In this document: positions 1 through 10,719 of the stretch, piece by piece
How the letters are laid out: each line of letters opens with the position of its first letter
Numbering within the stretch: the first letter of the stretch is position 1
Source: Prosopocoilus inquinatus
Taxonomy: Eukaryota; Arthropoda; Insecta; Coleoptera; Lucanidae
NCBI GenBank assembly: GCA_036172665.1
Contig: CM069874.1
Coordinates: forward strand, 25,751,946 to 25,815,945
Direction of reading: 5' to 3'
Length of the DNA: 64,000 bases
Position numbers and translations under genes: made by a program
Notes under the pieces: generated by a model
Databases searched by the model: none
The model's input: only the letters and a program-made list of their open reading frames with translations
Told to the model about the DNA's origin: nothing

Positions 1-299
1 CAAAATTTTTCATTTGATAACCTATTCTTTAGTTTATGTTTCAATAATAATTACAGCCAAAGCATTTTGAAAACAAGCAAATTTAAATAATCATTTATCA
101 TCTCTATTTTTTAATAAAACCTACTGTATTATATCATATGATTTTTAAAATGTTAGATATAGGGAGGCTTTGAAAGGCAAAACGTACTGCGTAAATTAAC
201 TCATACATAAATTTTTACTGTCAGTGTTGGTCCTGTCATTGAGATTGTTGAAAATCATTCATTTCTAACCAATATGAAAACGATTTTAGTAAAAAGAAA

Positions 300-924
300 A
301 GAACATGCAGTAGATGTGAAAATGGGAACCATTCATTCTCTTGCACACACAAAGCAACCCGATTTTTCATATTGTCAAAAACCCCTTGCAATACTCCCGG
401 TGTAATTTTAGCGCATTCTTCTGTAATCGTTTTAGTTTATTGATATTACGAACAGGATTCTTGAATATTGTTTTTTTTTTTTAAATGGGAGAATATAAAA
501 TAATCCAATGGAGTCAATTCCAGGGACCTCGGGGGATATTCTGGATTGCAATGTAAACTTCTGATTCAGTTAACATAAAACTGACGTAAATAATTGATAG
601 TAGCAGCAGTAGAATGGGTTGTAGCTCCATCTTGTTGGAGGTATCCATTATGGAGCTTATTGTCGTGAAGCTAGACTATAAATAAAGTGTCTAAAAACTG
701 CTCCTGGTATCGTTGAGTAGTGAGTGTCATAAGTCATAAGAATATGCAGAGTCTACTAATCGTCTTCTAGAGACTCCAATCCAAACTCCTACTTTCTTTG
801 GATGTAAGGAGGTCTCGCGGAACACATGAGCATCACAGAAATTATCGTCTGCAAAAACCTCATTTGGATATTTTACGGCGAAACTCTTGTAGAGTTTGTT
901 TTGCAGAGTACGTCCGCTCTCCAT
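300..924 (-). pseudogene. Tc1/mariner-type transposase remnant with internal deletion
   Basis: Read on the minus strand, this is a broken DDE/D transposase, the nuclear enzyme that cuts and pastes its own element. An open piece (924 to 727) starts with what looks like the N-terminal DNA-binding region (motif KYPNEV, then FRET) and passes directly into catalytic-domain sequence (LHPKKVGVW, SRRRLVD). The block expected between them, including the first catalytic Asp, is missing. After the stop, shifted frames still show QDGATTHS (second Asp) and a P-RS-EL-PLDYF motif (third Asp) down to about 490. The LHP-K-GVW-SRRR block also occurs in the decayed transposase at 50.6-51.7 kb, so the two are relatives. 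No TIRs were found around it. It is a dead copy; the exact family is uncertain. Confidence 0.75.
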
Positions 925-1148
925 TCTGATTAACTACTGCGGAAATATGACTCTATTATGAATTATTGCACTGACTTACTAAATTTATAATTAATGTGAC
1001 AGTCGTCAATATACGAATACAGATGAACAAAGCTAAAACATGAATATTGTTTTTCTCAGGCCCCCATTTATCTAAAATTTAAAAAATCGTACGGTATTTT
1101 TCTCATACAATTTTCTCATAATTAGTGAAAAGTTTTTCTTTTTATATA

Positions 1149-2695
1149 CAGGCTGTCCGTTTTTCGAGCTCAAGCATGGGGATCTCACTTATCTTAAGAG
1201 ATACGAGGTCGGTTAAATTAGGCCAAAGTTGCGTATTTTCATGCTAATTAATAATCCGAAAAGCAATTTAAATTATTCTTTTTCGTTTTGAGGATATTGA
1301 GAAAAAACTAAAATTTTTCATTTACGTTTTTATTTTTTAAATCGAAAACCGATAAAGCTAGACATTTATAACTTACACATTATTAAGGCACTATTTACGT
1401 AGAATCTAAATCTGTCATTACATTTACCCGAGCTGTTAAAATTACAGAGATACGACTGTCAACTTATTTTTTCTTATGGGCGCCATATTGGATTTTCACA
1501 TTTGTAAATAAGGATTTTTTCTCCGATTCTAACAATGTATCACACATTATGGTTGATTTGACTTTTTGGCCGAAATATCTATTTTTTTATTTTTACAAAG
1601 AGCGTTGTGGAAACAATCAAGATGTTGACGCTTACATGGCGCTAACTAGATCAACTGAAAACGCGGAAGAAATTCTAGAAAGCTCGAAAGTCATAATATT
1701 TTAATTGTAAACAACTCCTGCTTTCAGTGCAAAATAATCCTTCTAGCTCAACAAACCAAATTCTTTCAAAGCTACCACATTAAGTGGTATGAAGAATGAA
1801 GAAAAAAAAAATGGAACTTCTGCCCAGCGATAATGAATGATGAGTAAAATTTTGTACATTTATAAGAAGCCAGTTAGAAGGAAATACAAATTTCCTTGAA
1901 ATTGTGATATGATTCGATGCCGACGAGCCAAATACAAAGTCACCAATGATAAGTAGCTGTTCGAGCAACACAGCGAACATAAAATCATCATTGTCTGAAA
2001 ACAGATACCTAAATTTTCGAAGAAAAAACGTTTCTTATGAAATACATTAATAAATGGTTTTTCCAACGACGATTCTTATGTTTCTTTCAAAATTCTTCAC
2101 CTGGTGTGGTATGTAAAACTGATTGCAGTTTGTCTTGTTAAACCCGAAGAAGTTTTGTACTTAAAGTGGGGGTTGCAATAAGAATATTATAAAAATTGAG
2201 TGATGAAAAAGTAATTTTTAAGAGTGCAGAATTTCTTCCGCGTTTTTCGTTGGTTAAGCTAACGCCAAGTGACAAAATCTTGTTGTTTCCAAAGCGCTTT
2301 TTGTAAAAATAAAAAAATAGATATTTCGGCCAAAAAATCAAATCAACCTTAATATGTGATACATTGTTAGAATCGGAGAAAAATTTTTTTTTAGAAATAT
2401 GAAAATCCAATATGGCGCCCATAAGAAAAAAAATTGACAGTCGTATCTCTGTAATTTTAACAGCTCGGGTAAATGTAATAACAGATTTAGATACTCCGTA
2501 AAAAAGTGCCTTAATAATGTGTAAGTTATAAATGTCTAGCTTTATCGGTTTTCGATTTAAAAAATAAAAACGAAAATGAAAAATTTTAGTTTCTCTCAAT
2601 ATCTTCAAAACGCAATTTTGCCCTAATTTAACCGACCTCGTATCTCTTAAGATAAGTGAGATCCCCATGCTTGGGCTCGAAAAACGGACAGCCTG
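1149..2695. mobile_element. Non-autonomous mariner-type element with about 545-bp terminal inverted repeats
   Basis: The two ends are long imperfect inverted copies of each other: roughly 1149-1695 and 2190-2695. Both begin with CAGGCTGTCCGTTTTTCGAG and are flanked by TA (1147-1148 and 2696-2697), the target duplication of Tc1/mariner elements. The middle of about 490 bp has no transposase. The arm sequence closely resembles the left arm of the transposase-bearing element at 62157, including the GGGATCTC, CTTAAGAGATACGA and GGCGCCAT motifs, so this is probably an internally deleted member mobilised by that family. A 176-codon open frame on the minus strand lies within the right arm and is treated as chance. 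Confidence 0.88.
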
Positions 2696-2699
2696 TATA

Positions 2700-4640
2700 T
2701 GAAACTCAATTATCCAAACGATTAAAATAATGTATAAGGTAAAATATTATGTTGAATACGAAAGTTAACTAATTCGAAAATTAAAATCATAAAGATATGA
2801 TTATGCATTGCTGAAATAACATCAGATATTGGAGTTTATTTCTAATTTGTTTCAGAAGTAATAATTGGGTGAAGTAAAAATTTATTTAGATTTTAAACAT
2901 CTTAATAAAAAACACATAACGTTCTAATACGTAACAAAGTAAATTTAACGAAATTTATTAGTATGTATATGAAAACAGATACTTAAAGTCATACGATAAT
3001 GTTAACTTTCGCAAACACAACTTGTCACCATGTTTACTTTACAATGTAGGAGTGGTTTTTTTTGGTATGTCTGGACCTATCCTAATATTTCAATGACATC
3101 ACTGCAAATCAAGGCCAATACGCGTTAAGAAAAACATAAAAGATTCCTCACTACATGCACGATATGTTCTCAGGATTTTAAAATAAAATTAGACGCATTT
3201 AAAAACAATAGTAGATAAATTGAGTGTCAATTATGCAGAGGAAAACCATTAAAAGGAATTATACAGGAGCTGTCTTCGTTCGTCCTTACGCGGTGTACTT
3301 AACAAACACTCTGAAGACGATTTATTACATCCAATAAAGCATGCAGGAGGTACAGCATGAAAATTAACATCAGAATAACATTAACATGACTTACATCTTT
3401 CAAGCAAAATTAGCATTACCTTATATGCTACATTAATTTGAAACGTGTGCGTAATCCTGCATGACAAAGTTGAGATATTAAATTAAGGAAATACAAAAGA
3501 ATAAATTGAAACGTCACTACCTACAAGCATACATCAAAATGTAACTTCATTTATGTATCATGCTGTTATTTTGTAAGAAGCTTGTATTAAAATGCATTTA
3601 TGTCACGTCTGTTGGCTGACAAGAAAAACCTCTTAAAATATTTCACACTCTTTACTGTCAACATGATCGTTATAATAAGATTAAGAGGACCTTCCTTCTC
3701 TTCAGGACAAAGTTACAGTTTAGTTGTTGGGAATTTAACAAAAATTTGGACTATTTTTCGTTTTTGTTTGGCTCCTATATTTCACGTTTTCCTTGCATGT
3801 CTCGAATAATCTATGAAGGTGATCAAAGAAGATTCTATCGCAAACCGCATGCCAATATCAAGGTGCGAATCGAATGCATTCGAAGACCGCGCCGCTAAAA
3901 TTACCGGCGCAGGCTATTTCCGAGTCGTTTTCCCTCGTGTGAAATTTATTTATAATAGGAAGCCGTAAGTCTTGCTGCATTCCGGCTGCATTTTGAAACC
4001 GAAATGATATCAGAGGCAGAATTAGATTTTATTGCCTCTTTATAATTAGGGAAATGAAAATCATTAACATTGAATAACGTCTTTGTTTTGCTAGGGTTAC
4101 ATTTGCGTTAAGTCAAATGGACAAAAAAAAGGCGCCAATTAATTAATGCAAGAAAAAAATTAATGTACGCATATCAAATATCGCGGTGATGCTTTTCACA
4201 CAAAAACGGCATAGTGTCATTCATAATCCCGTTACAAAATTAGTACCTTAATCAGTGGATATACTTATGTTTAATGTCAAATTTAAGATAATATTAATCT
4301 AAGGTGAACATACGTACCGATTTTGGCGGAACGGTCCCGAATTTTAAGAATTTGTTCCGCATGCCGCAGAGCTTTAAAGAAATTCCGCTTTTCGGAAATA
4401 ATGCCTTTTAAAGATTAGACGTTTTAGAATAGATTATGATCGAGGTGACTTTTGGGTGGACTGGGAGTCTATTATATCATATTTACTTTATATTCATCTA
4501 TTTACTTTTACGTAATATATTATGGAGGGACAGCGCCCTCTTTTTATTTATTTTATTTTATTTTACTAATAGTTAGACAGTGATATAAGACAAAGCTGTA
4601 GATGGGTACGTAGCGATGAAATATTATTCGACTAAAATAT
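2700..4640. other. Unannotated AT-rich stretch
   Basis: I see no gene or element here. A less AT-rich patch at about 3860-3990 (CpG-containing, GC near one half) stands out but has no convincing open frame or splice pattern. Confidence 0.5.
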
Positions 4641-5210
4641 TTTTCTATTTTGGCCAAGAGATGGTGCTATGAGTGATTTCTGTCGTGCTTTGGATTCCAT
4701 TTTCAATATAATCAAAAAAAGGTTTTACTGAGAATATCACGTTATTGAAGTTCAATTAGGGCAACTTTCATTTTTAGAAAATGAAGAAAGAGATGGCGGA
4801 CTAAATAATTCACTACGACGCGTTTGGTTTCAATTACCTTAAAATGCTGCAAAGACAGAAGTAGAAATTAGTATTGAGTGTCAACGTTAACGAGATAACA
4901 TACCATTTGACATTACAAAAAAAACAGCTTTCATTATTCATCAAGAGATGGCGCTCCGGATGATCCCTTCACAACTTGATTTTAGATTAACAATTATATT
5001 TTAAGAAAAAGAAATACGTTATGGAAACTTTGCATAAAATTGTTTTCGCTTTTGGTCAAAAGATGCCGGTTTCGATAATTCCTGTCATGCCTCGATATTT
5101 ATTTTGAACGTGAACTTTGAAATCATTGCAAAGTGGCAAGGACGTTGACGTGAAATGCGTTTATAGGAATTAATTTTCACTTTGATACAACAGATGGAAC
5201 AACTCTTACA
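4640..5210. repeat. Degenerate tandem repeat, unit about 115-150 bp
   Basis: A phrase of the form TTTTGG-CAAGAGATGGCGC, often followed by a GATTTCTGTC-like phrase, recurs near 4655, 4790, 4945, 5060 and 5190. The spacing is 115-150 bp and copies have diverged strongly. One further copy (GATAATAGATGGCGCTGC) lies at about 6690, on the far side of the hAT-type element 5211-6577. The array therefore probably predates that insertion. Confidence 0.5.
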
Positions 5211-6577
5211 TAATGTTCGGCCAAAACTGATTTTCTCTACGAAACCGAAATCAAATTTCGGCTGTTGTCTCAATTTCTGCCGAAACTGAAATCGAATCTT
5301 ATCCGAAAGAAGTTAAAGATAGTTTTACTAAAGTCTAGATTAATAGTTTTATTTATTAATAACTGAAATTAAATAAACCCATACTGTAAGACAAAACCAA
5401 AAGAAATTTAAAGCTTTAGACTCTGCCAAGTTTTACAAAAGTGAAAAGAGAATTTTATTTTTTTTCAACTATTATTATTCGATAAGTTTTAAGGTTAAGT
5501 GGTAGAGCAATGTTTTCGCTAAATTCATTGAATTTCGCCTCAAATTCCCTAAGCTTGTATTAATACACTTTTGTTATTTTGTATTGATGGGGATAAATAA
5601 AGTCAATTATTATAATTATTAATCGAAATTTACCACTTCCCTAATATTTTTTTCTGGAGCTTTTAGAACAAAAAGACACATGAAGAATAACCATTTTTTT
5701 TTTTAAATAACAAAAATAAAAATGTTTTTCCTGCAGTGAACTCAATCCGTGGATAGATTGTATTACAATAAACGAATATCGTCAACCTCATAGACAAAAT
5801 TCTAGTGTGTCTTATTCAAATTAAAAGTTGGTCAGAATCAAGAACTTTGGCATTTTAAAGATGCCTTTTTATATCGTGCAAGCAAATTCACTTTATAATT
5901 TAACATTTTGTGATATACAAAGTAGTCAAGTAAAACTGTTTGAACTGTGGCAATTTTGAATTTTATTTTGAAATGGTACAAGTGAAGTAGCTTTCTATTT
6001 GTCGACGGCTTGACGCTGACCGCCATCAATATTGATATGTGTTTCAGATTCAAAGTAAACGCTCGACATAACCTACAATTTTGTCAGGTATCTGTCGAAT
6101 TAATCAAACTGCAAATAGTTAAATAAGAAAATGCTCTTAATTGTGTTGCCAACCCAAACAGTTCTAATTGATCACCCAGTACAAAGATTACGTTAATATT
6201 ACGGTAAGCCTTCTCAAACTGGGGAATTCTGAATTAGATTTTCAATTGAGATCGATTACAAGTATACCCAAGTATATGGTCGAGTAATAGTGGAACGAAT
6301 TTAGGGGGAAACGGTTGTTCTGCTCGTCAAGTTCATAAAACCTTAATTCACTGTCAAAATTGACATTTACACTGTTAAAACTGAGCACTAATGTTATTTG
6401 ATTTCAAAAAATTAGTCAAGTTTGAAATTAATAAGCATTTAGAGGAGAGAAGAAAAATGAGTTTCGGTTATAACCGAAGGTTCGGCTGTTTTTTAGCCGA
6501 AACTGAAACATTGACCGAACCAAGCAATTGTGGCCGAAACCGGCAGAAAGTGAAACCGAATCTTCGGTCGGACACTA
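5211..6577. mobile_element. Non-autonomous hAT-type element rich in CCGAAA motifs
   Basis: The ends match those of the better preserved relative at 54232-54866: TAATGTTCGGCCAAAAC at the left, and the inverted form GGTCGGACACTA at the right. Flanking 8-mers CTCTTACA (5203-5210) and CTTTTAGA (6578-6585) agree at 6 of 8 positions, as expected of an aged hAT target duplication. The subterminal regions contain many CCGAAA/TTCGG copies, a possible set of transposase-binding sites. An internal block at about 5320-5400 is shared with the 54-kb copy. No transposase is seen. Confidence 0.65.
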
Positions 6578-7017
6578 CTTTTAGATACTCTTACGTGCAT
6601 AGTTTTCACATATTTTTGTTGTAATAAAAAAATTATAAACGCGAAATCTTATTTTTGATATTCGATTAAATTAGTTTTCACTTTGGGATAATAGATGGCG
6701 CTGCACACAAGTCAATATTAGATACCCTTTAATCAGAGTCTGGGCAATACCGCCATGTTATATCACAACAATTAGCTGTGATTGGGAAGGAAGAAAAATA
6801 GGCATTACCTTCTCACATGTTACGTTTGAAAATTGTTAAGTTTCAATTTGTTATATAACGTGGCGGCGCCAATCAAAACTTAGTTACGAATTGTCCAAAC
6901 TCGTATTAAAGAGTATGTAATTAATATTAGTCAATATGACGCGCTTTAACGTGACAAACCTACACTTTTCACCAACTTGGCCTAGACAGTAAAGTTCAAT
7001 AAAACTATGTAGGAATA

Positions 7018-7083
7018 GTGATGTAAAATGACCGTCATTTCAAATCGTGACGTCATTTTGGTATAAATGACGGTCATTTTGTA
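7018..7083. repeat. Short palindromic repeat cluster (AAATGACCGTCATTT)
   Basis: The near-palindrome AAATGACCGTCATTT and close variants (TGACGTCATTT, AAATGACGGTCATTT) occur three times in 66 bp. CRE/AP-1-like TGACGTCA is embedded, but there is no gene nearby to link it to. Confidence 0.5.
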
Positions 7084-7139
7084 GTCGTTATCAACCGTTT
7101 AACTCTAAACAGGCGCACTTTTATGTATACGCATATTAA

Positions 7140-7267
7140 GGCCCGGTCTTTTCACCTCTCATTAACTTTAACCGTTGATTAATTCCTATAGAAACAACTG
7201 TATCTATAATTGTAACTGTGGAAATAAATCAACGATTAAAGTTAATGAGAGATGAAAAGACCGATCC
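7140..7267. mobile_element. Harbinger-type MITE, 128 bp
   Basis: About 50-bp TIRs run inward from GGCCCGGTCTTTTCACCTC and from its inverted counterpart ending GACCGATCC. The element is flanked by TAA on both sides (7137-7139 and 7268-7270), the 3-bp TWA duplication typical of PIF/Harbinger elements. It is non-coding. A similar family member lies at 54874-54998. Confidence 0.8.
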
Positions 7268-7419
7268 TAAATCAAATAAATCCAAATTTTTACAAAACAA
7301 CAAAGGTAATAATCTTAAACAGTTTCATAAATTCTTAAAATTTATAGATAAGGCACACAACGTACCCATAACTGAAATTAAAATCTTTTAGCTAAATAAG
7401 CTTATTAAAATTTATTAAC

Positions 7420-7600
7420 GCCTGAACGGCCCAAGTGGTCTTGCAATCGACAGGTCGTGGATTAGCACCACCACCAAGAGTTAACTCAAGTGCGGTCCTC
7501 GAGAGTACTCTCGGTGGTGGTCGGGAACCACTTCAGGTACCCTTCAGTGTTGGAGAAATACGAATAAAATTGAACAATAAACAAATATTTACTTAAAAAA
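7420..7600 (+). repeat. Possible tRNA-derived SINE-like sequence
   Basis: GGCCCAAGTGGTC resembles a Pol III A box. About 30 nt later GGTCGTGGATT is a weak match to a B box. A GC-rich body with a CCACC hairpin follows, and the region ends in an A-rich run at about 7590-7605. No second copy was found in the window, so the call is tentative. Confidence 0.25.
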
Positions 7601-7605
7601 AAGAA

Positions 7606-8117
7606 ACTGGAAAAATTTCAGGAGTAATTAATTTTAGGTTTTACTCTAACGTGATTGTAGAAATATTTAAGTTTAAAAAAAAGGAAGATGGGGAGGTTGT
7701 TTAAACTTTCTTTTCTTTTAAGAGGTCTATGATTAAAAAAGGTTGAGAATCCCTGATTTAAATGAAAAGTTATTTTGTTGGTTGGGTGGGATTGGGTTGT
7801 CCCGCCTTACACAAATTAAAATCTGGTCACCTTATATTAGACACAGACACAGCTTTCAGCGTTTCCAATACTATCTAAACAGATTCACAGATTCACAAAT
7901 TCAAACTTAAGGCAATTTATTGGCCAACAGATCTATCTATCAATTCCTTCTTTCTTAGAAAAGCGAACTTACAAAGAACAGACGTTTCATTATCGAAGCT
8001 CTCAAGCGATAGTAGTGATTGTTCCTTCTGATTAAACAGTCTCCGGTTACAGTTTTAAAAACTACTTACTTTTAAACTAATTATGATGTTCGATTATTAT
8101 AATAACTTTTAAATCAA
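7606..8117. other. Unannotated AT-rich stretch
   Basis: Nothing supported here beyond AT-rich sequence. It may include the 5' part of the degenerate repeat carrying the hammerhead-like motif at 8118. Confidence 0.4.
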
Positions 8118-8164
8118 CTTCTGCTGATGAGGCCCCAATTAGGATCGAAATATCTATTTAAAGG
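8118..8164 (+). ncRNA. Hammerhead-ribozyme-like motif, degenerate copy C
   Basis: The invariant core CTGATGA is at 8124-8130 and GAAA at 8147-8150. Stem II (8131-8146) pairs at four of five positions, one of them a wobble. Stem III is 2 bp (A8150-T8157, T8151-A8156) with a four-base loop. The predicted cleavage is after T8158. Stem I (8118-8123 with 8159-8164) pairs at five of six positions, two of them wobbles. Flanks (CTTCTG before the core, CTCGAGG and TTGCAATC after) match the copies at 12495 and 34056, so this is a decayed member of one repeat family. Very short stem III is a known feature of hammerheads in Penelope-like elements; that assignment is inference. Confidence 0.5.
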
Positions 8165-8830
8165 ATACTCGAGGAACCCGTTGCAATCAATCCGACTTGC
8201 ATCAAACATAAAATTATGCGATGATACAATAAACTATTCCTGTACTTACGTCTTAGTGCGTGGTAGCTTATGATGAGACTGCAGCACCGTTGTTCTATGC
8301 TATTCTCGAAGTGTTTTAGGTCAAAATTCCGCAGTGAGATGTTATGTTAAATTTATCATTTAAAATTAGATTTTAGATAAAATTTCTAAGTTATGTAAGT
8401 TTCCTAATACTTTGTTTCGTTTGTAAAATTTTTAAAGTTTACTTTAGTTTGGGATTTACCTGTTAATCTTATGCAGTTTCGTTAATGCCTTAACAAAAAA
8501 TAAGTAAAAGATTCGACTAACGGGCACCCTGTACACAACACAAATTATCTTCTCGAAAAATCTTTAATGATAATAAAATAACATTTATTTCTAAAAAATG
8601 TACAAACTTGTGCAAAAAAATTATTTATTTATTATCATATTATTAAACATCATTCTTTTATCATTATTAAATTTAGCTTTTTACGTGGCTAATGTTATAT
8701 GATTTTAATTTAAATAAATATATCTAAAATAAACTATAATAACTGCGGGCTTAAAAAAAACTTGAAATTATTTAATCCGTTTAGAAAGTTTTCAAAATGT
8801 TAAATTTCCATGAATTTAACTTTTAACATA
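8165..8830. other. Unannotated AT-rich stretch
   Basis: I see no gene or repeat that can be supported. Confidence 0.4.
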
Positions 8831-8832
8831 TA

Positions 8833-9115
8833 CAGTGTCTTTCAAAACGCGTACTACAAATGGGATTTTCTTTTGTTATTGATCTTCATAAAAATTTATT
8901 GGCGCAGCATTCTGCATCTCTTGCAATCAAATTGGGAAATGTCACTTGAAATTTATCTTGAACGGTATACAGCGTGAACACGACAAATGAAGACCACTTA
9001 AGAGTAAAGTGTCCTTATATTATAAGATACACGAAAATGTCATAATAATAAGTCGTTCAGAATTAATAATTATAGCTAAAAATGCTATTACAGCTCCTTA
9101 TTTCAAAAATAAAAA
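8833..9115. repeat. Dispersed repeat, related copy at 56682
   Basis: It starts after TA with CAGTGTCTTTCAAAA. It shares with 56682-56975 the order of several phrases: the CAGTGTC start, ACGGTATACAGCGTG (AACGGTATACAGCGTGAAC here, CACGGTATACAGCGTGGAC there), CTCAAGACTAAAGTG-like and a GCTAGAAAT-like phrase. The TA-CAGTGTC start suggests a mariner-type end, but no matching right end was found. Confidence 0.5.
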
Positions 9116-9161
9116 GAACCTAATCAATTGTGAATCACTAACCTCAATTTTGTATTATTAG

Positions 9162-9278
9162 GTACTACGATGCTCAACTTAAATGTTGCCATTTGACAGT
9201 TTCGTAGCCCTTACGCTGAACGCTCTTAAGAGCGTGGTTCGCATGCAGGAGTGTCATTTCAGTTGAGCGTCGTAGTAC
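9162..9278. mobile_element. Short palindromic MITE or hairpin repeat, 117 bp
   Basis: The outer about 18 bp, GTACTACGATGCTCAACT, is matched by its inverted form AGTTGAGCGTCGTAGTAC with one mismatch. The interior has a second inverted pair (GCTCTTAAGAGC). It is non-coding. Target duplication is unclear. Confidence 0.6.
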
Positions 9279-9289
9279 ATAACTGATGC

Positions 9290-10045
9290 GTTGAATATCA
9301 TTTAAAGCTTTGTTTAACTAACAACCTGTAGCTATGAAAACAATTTTGGCGATTTCAAATATTTTTAACCTTTTGAAGCAATATGCAAATTAATTGGAAG
9401 AAGCCATTTGAGAACAGGAAACGAAGAATCCATATTAGGTTTACGCAAAACTTAAACGGTTTCTTTGATTTATTTTTAGATATTTACATTCAAGTCCACA
9501 ATTTCACAAAACAAAACTGAATATGCGGGACTTGTCAAAAAATCAACAACATTAATCTAACCTGTTTTTTTTCTTTTTTCCAGAAAAACTTTCTGTACAC
9601 CACAAGTTCCTAGCGGGCGCCATCGCCCACCACAAACAGTTTTAAAAAAAGAACGCACTCATATTTTCGGCGAAGAATTCCCGACAGCTGTTTTTTACGT
9701 TAGCTTTTCTTTTAATAAAATTAGGTTAACGATTCGTTCACCTAATTATATTTTCCGAAACGAAGCGTAAACACTTTGTAAGTTTTATGACTGAGCTCGT
9801 GAGCTCAATTCATCAAAATCCATGTGTATAGAATTTAAAAATAGAGTTATATCCTCATTTCATTCTGAAAAATAATTATTTTATTTCTTTGAGTAAGAAA
9901 TATTAAAAAATAAAATATTTTGCAATTGAAAAGGATTTATAATAGCAACTTGTTTGTAGTTAATAGTAGTGAATTATGAATTGTCACTTTGACGATCAGT
10001 TAATACAATTAAGGAGAAAAGGCACTAACAGGAGGACAGAAAAAT
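9290..10045. other. Unannotated stretch
   Basis: There is no supported gene. A slightly CG-richer patch at about 9590-9690 has no open frame with splice signals. Confidence 0.4.
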
Positions 10046-10048
10046 TCT

Positions 10049-10121
10049 GTCACATCCGGGAATCGAACCCGCGACACATCGATTACATGTCGATCGCTCT
10101 AACCAGCTGAGCTAATGTGAC
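10049..10121 (-). tRNA. tRNA-like gene, anticodon TGT (Thr) with an unusual A33
   Basis: Read on the minus strand, 73 nt fold as a tRNA. The acceptor stem GTCACAT/ATGTGAC is fully paired. The D arm is GCTC/GAGC. The anticodon stem is ATCGA/TCGAT with the 7-nt loop CATGTAA. The T arm is CGGG-TTCGATT-CCCG with one mismatched outer pair. A-box (TAGCTCAGCTGG) and B-box (GGTTCGATTCC) promoters are intact, and a T5 run about 5 nt after the 3' end would stop Pol III. The middle of the loop reads TGT, giving threonine. Base 33, almost always U in working tRNAs, is A. It may be a pseudogene or a tRNA-derived repeat rather than a translating tRNA. Confidence 0.7.
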
Positions 10122-10639
10122 TCCGAAGTTCGAAGGTTTTAATTAGGAATAGGTGGTAAATTAAATGCATTAGTATCAGTTAATAGTTTGAGGTTAGACG
10201 GTAGATAATCTGTCATTTTAACTTGACGTTGACATTACTCATAAATGGTAACGCCACCTTAAAAATAGGCCTCAAAGTTGCGTACTGTGAGACTTCCTTA
10301 TTTTAATTACGGCGTTAAAGCATCAAAATTTTTCGAATGTAAAATGAAATTAAGGTAAAGATAGACATTCCGTCAACTGGGATTGCTAATTGCTGATATC
10401 ATTTATAAAAAAATTATTTGACGTTGAAAGAAAAACAAATCACACCATTTAAAGAAATTAGAAAAAGGAAATATTGATTGTTAGTAAAGAAAGAAATAAG
10501 AGAAAATTAATACAGTTTAAAATAAATTTACTTTTGTGATTATTTTCGGCTTTGTACCATTTTTTAAGTGAATGAGAGAGTGTCTATAAATTTAGTAACC
10601 ACATATTTTACGATTTTCACCTGTATGTGGCTTTTGCAG

Positions 10640-10708
10640 GGTATACCCGATCCGCCATTCAAAATAGGCAAAGAACCTACACCGGTATACGGCGCAGCTA
10701 CAGTTTAA
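10640..10708 (+). CDS. Candidate terminal coding exon of an unidentified host gene (partial)
   Basis: A pyrimidine-rich tract followed by TTTTGCAG (10632-10639) looks like a splice acceptor. After it come 22 sense codons and TAA with balanced, CpG-containing codon use unlike the AT-rich surroundings. The peptide begins GIPDPPFKIGKEP and ends YGAATV. An ATTAAA hexamer about 35 nt after the stop could be a polyadenylation signal. I do not recognise the protein. No upstream exon could be joined to it, so this rests on the acceptor, frame and composition only. Confidence 0.4.
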   Translation, partial: GIPDPPFKIGKEPTPVYGAATV

Positions 10709-10719
10709 ATTGTTTATAT

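Noticed and set aside
2138..2668. 176-codon open frame on the minus strand
   Set aside because: It lies in the right inverted arm of the mariner-type element. The matching left arm does not keep the frame open, and there is no recognisable domain.
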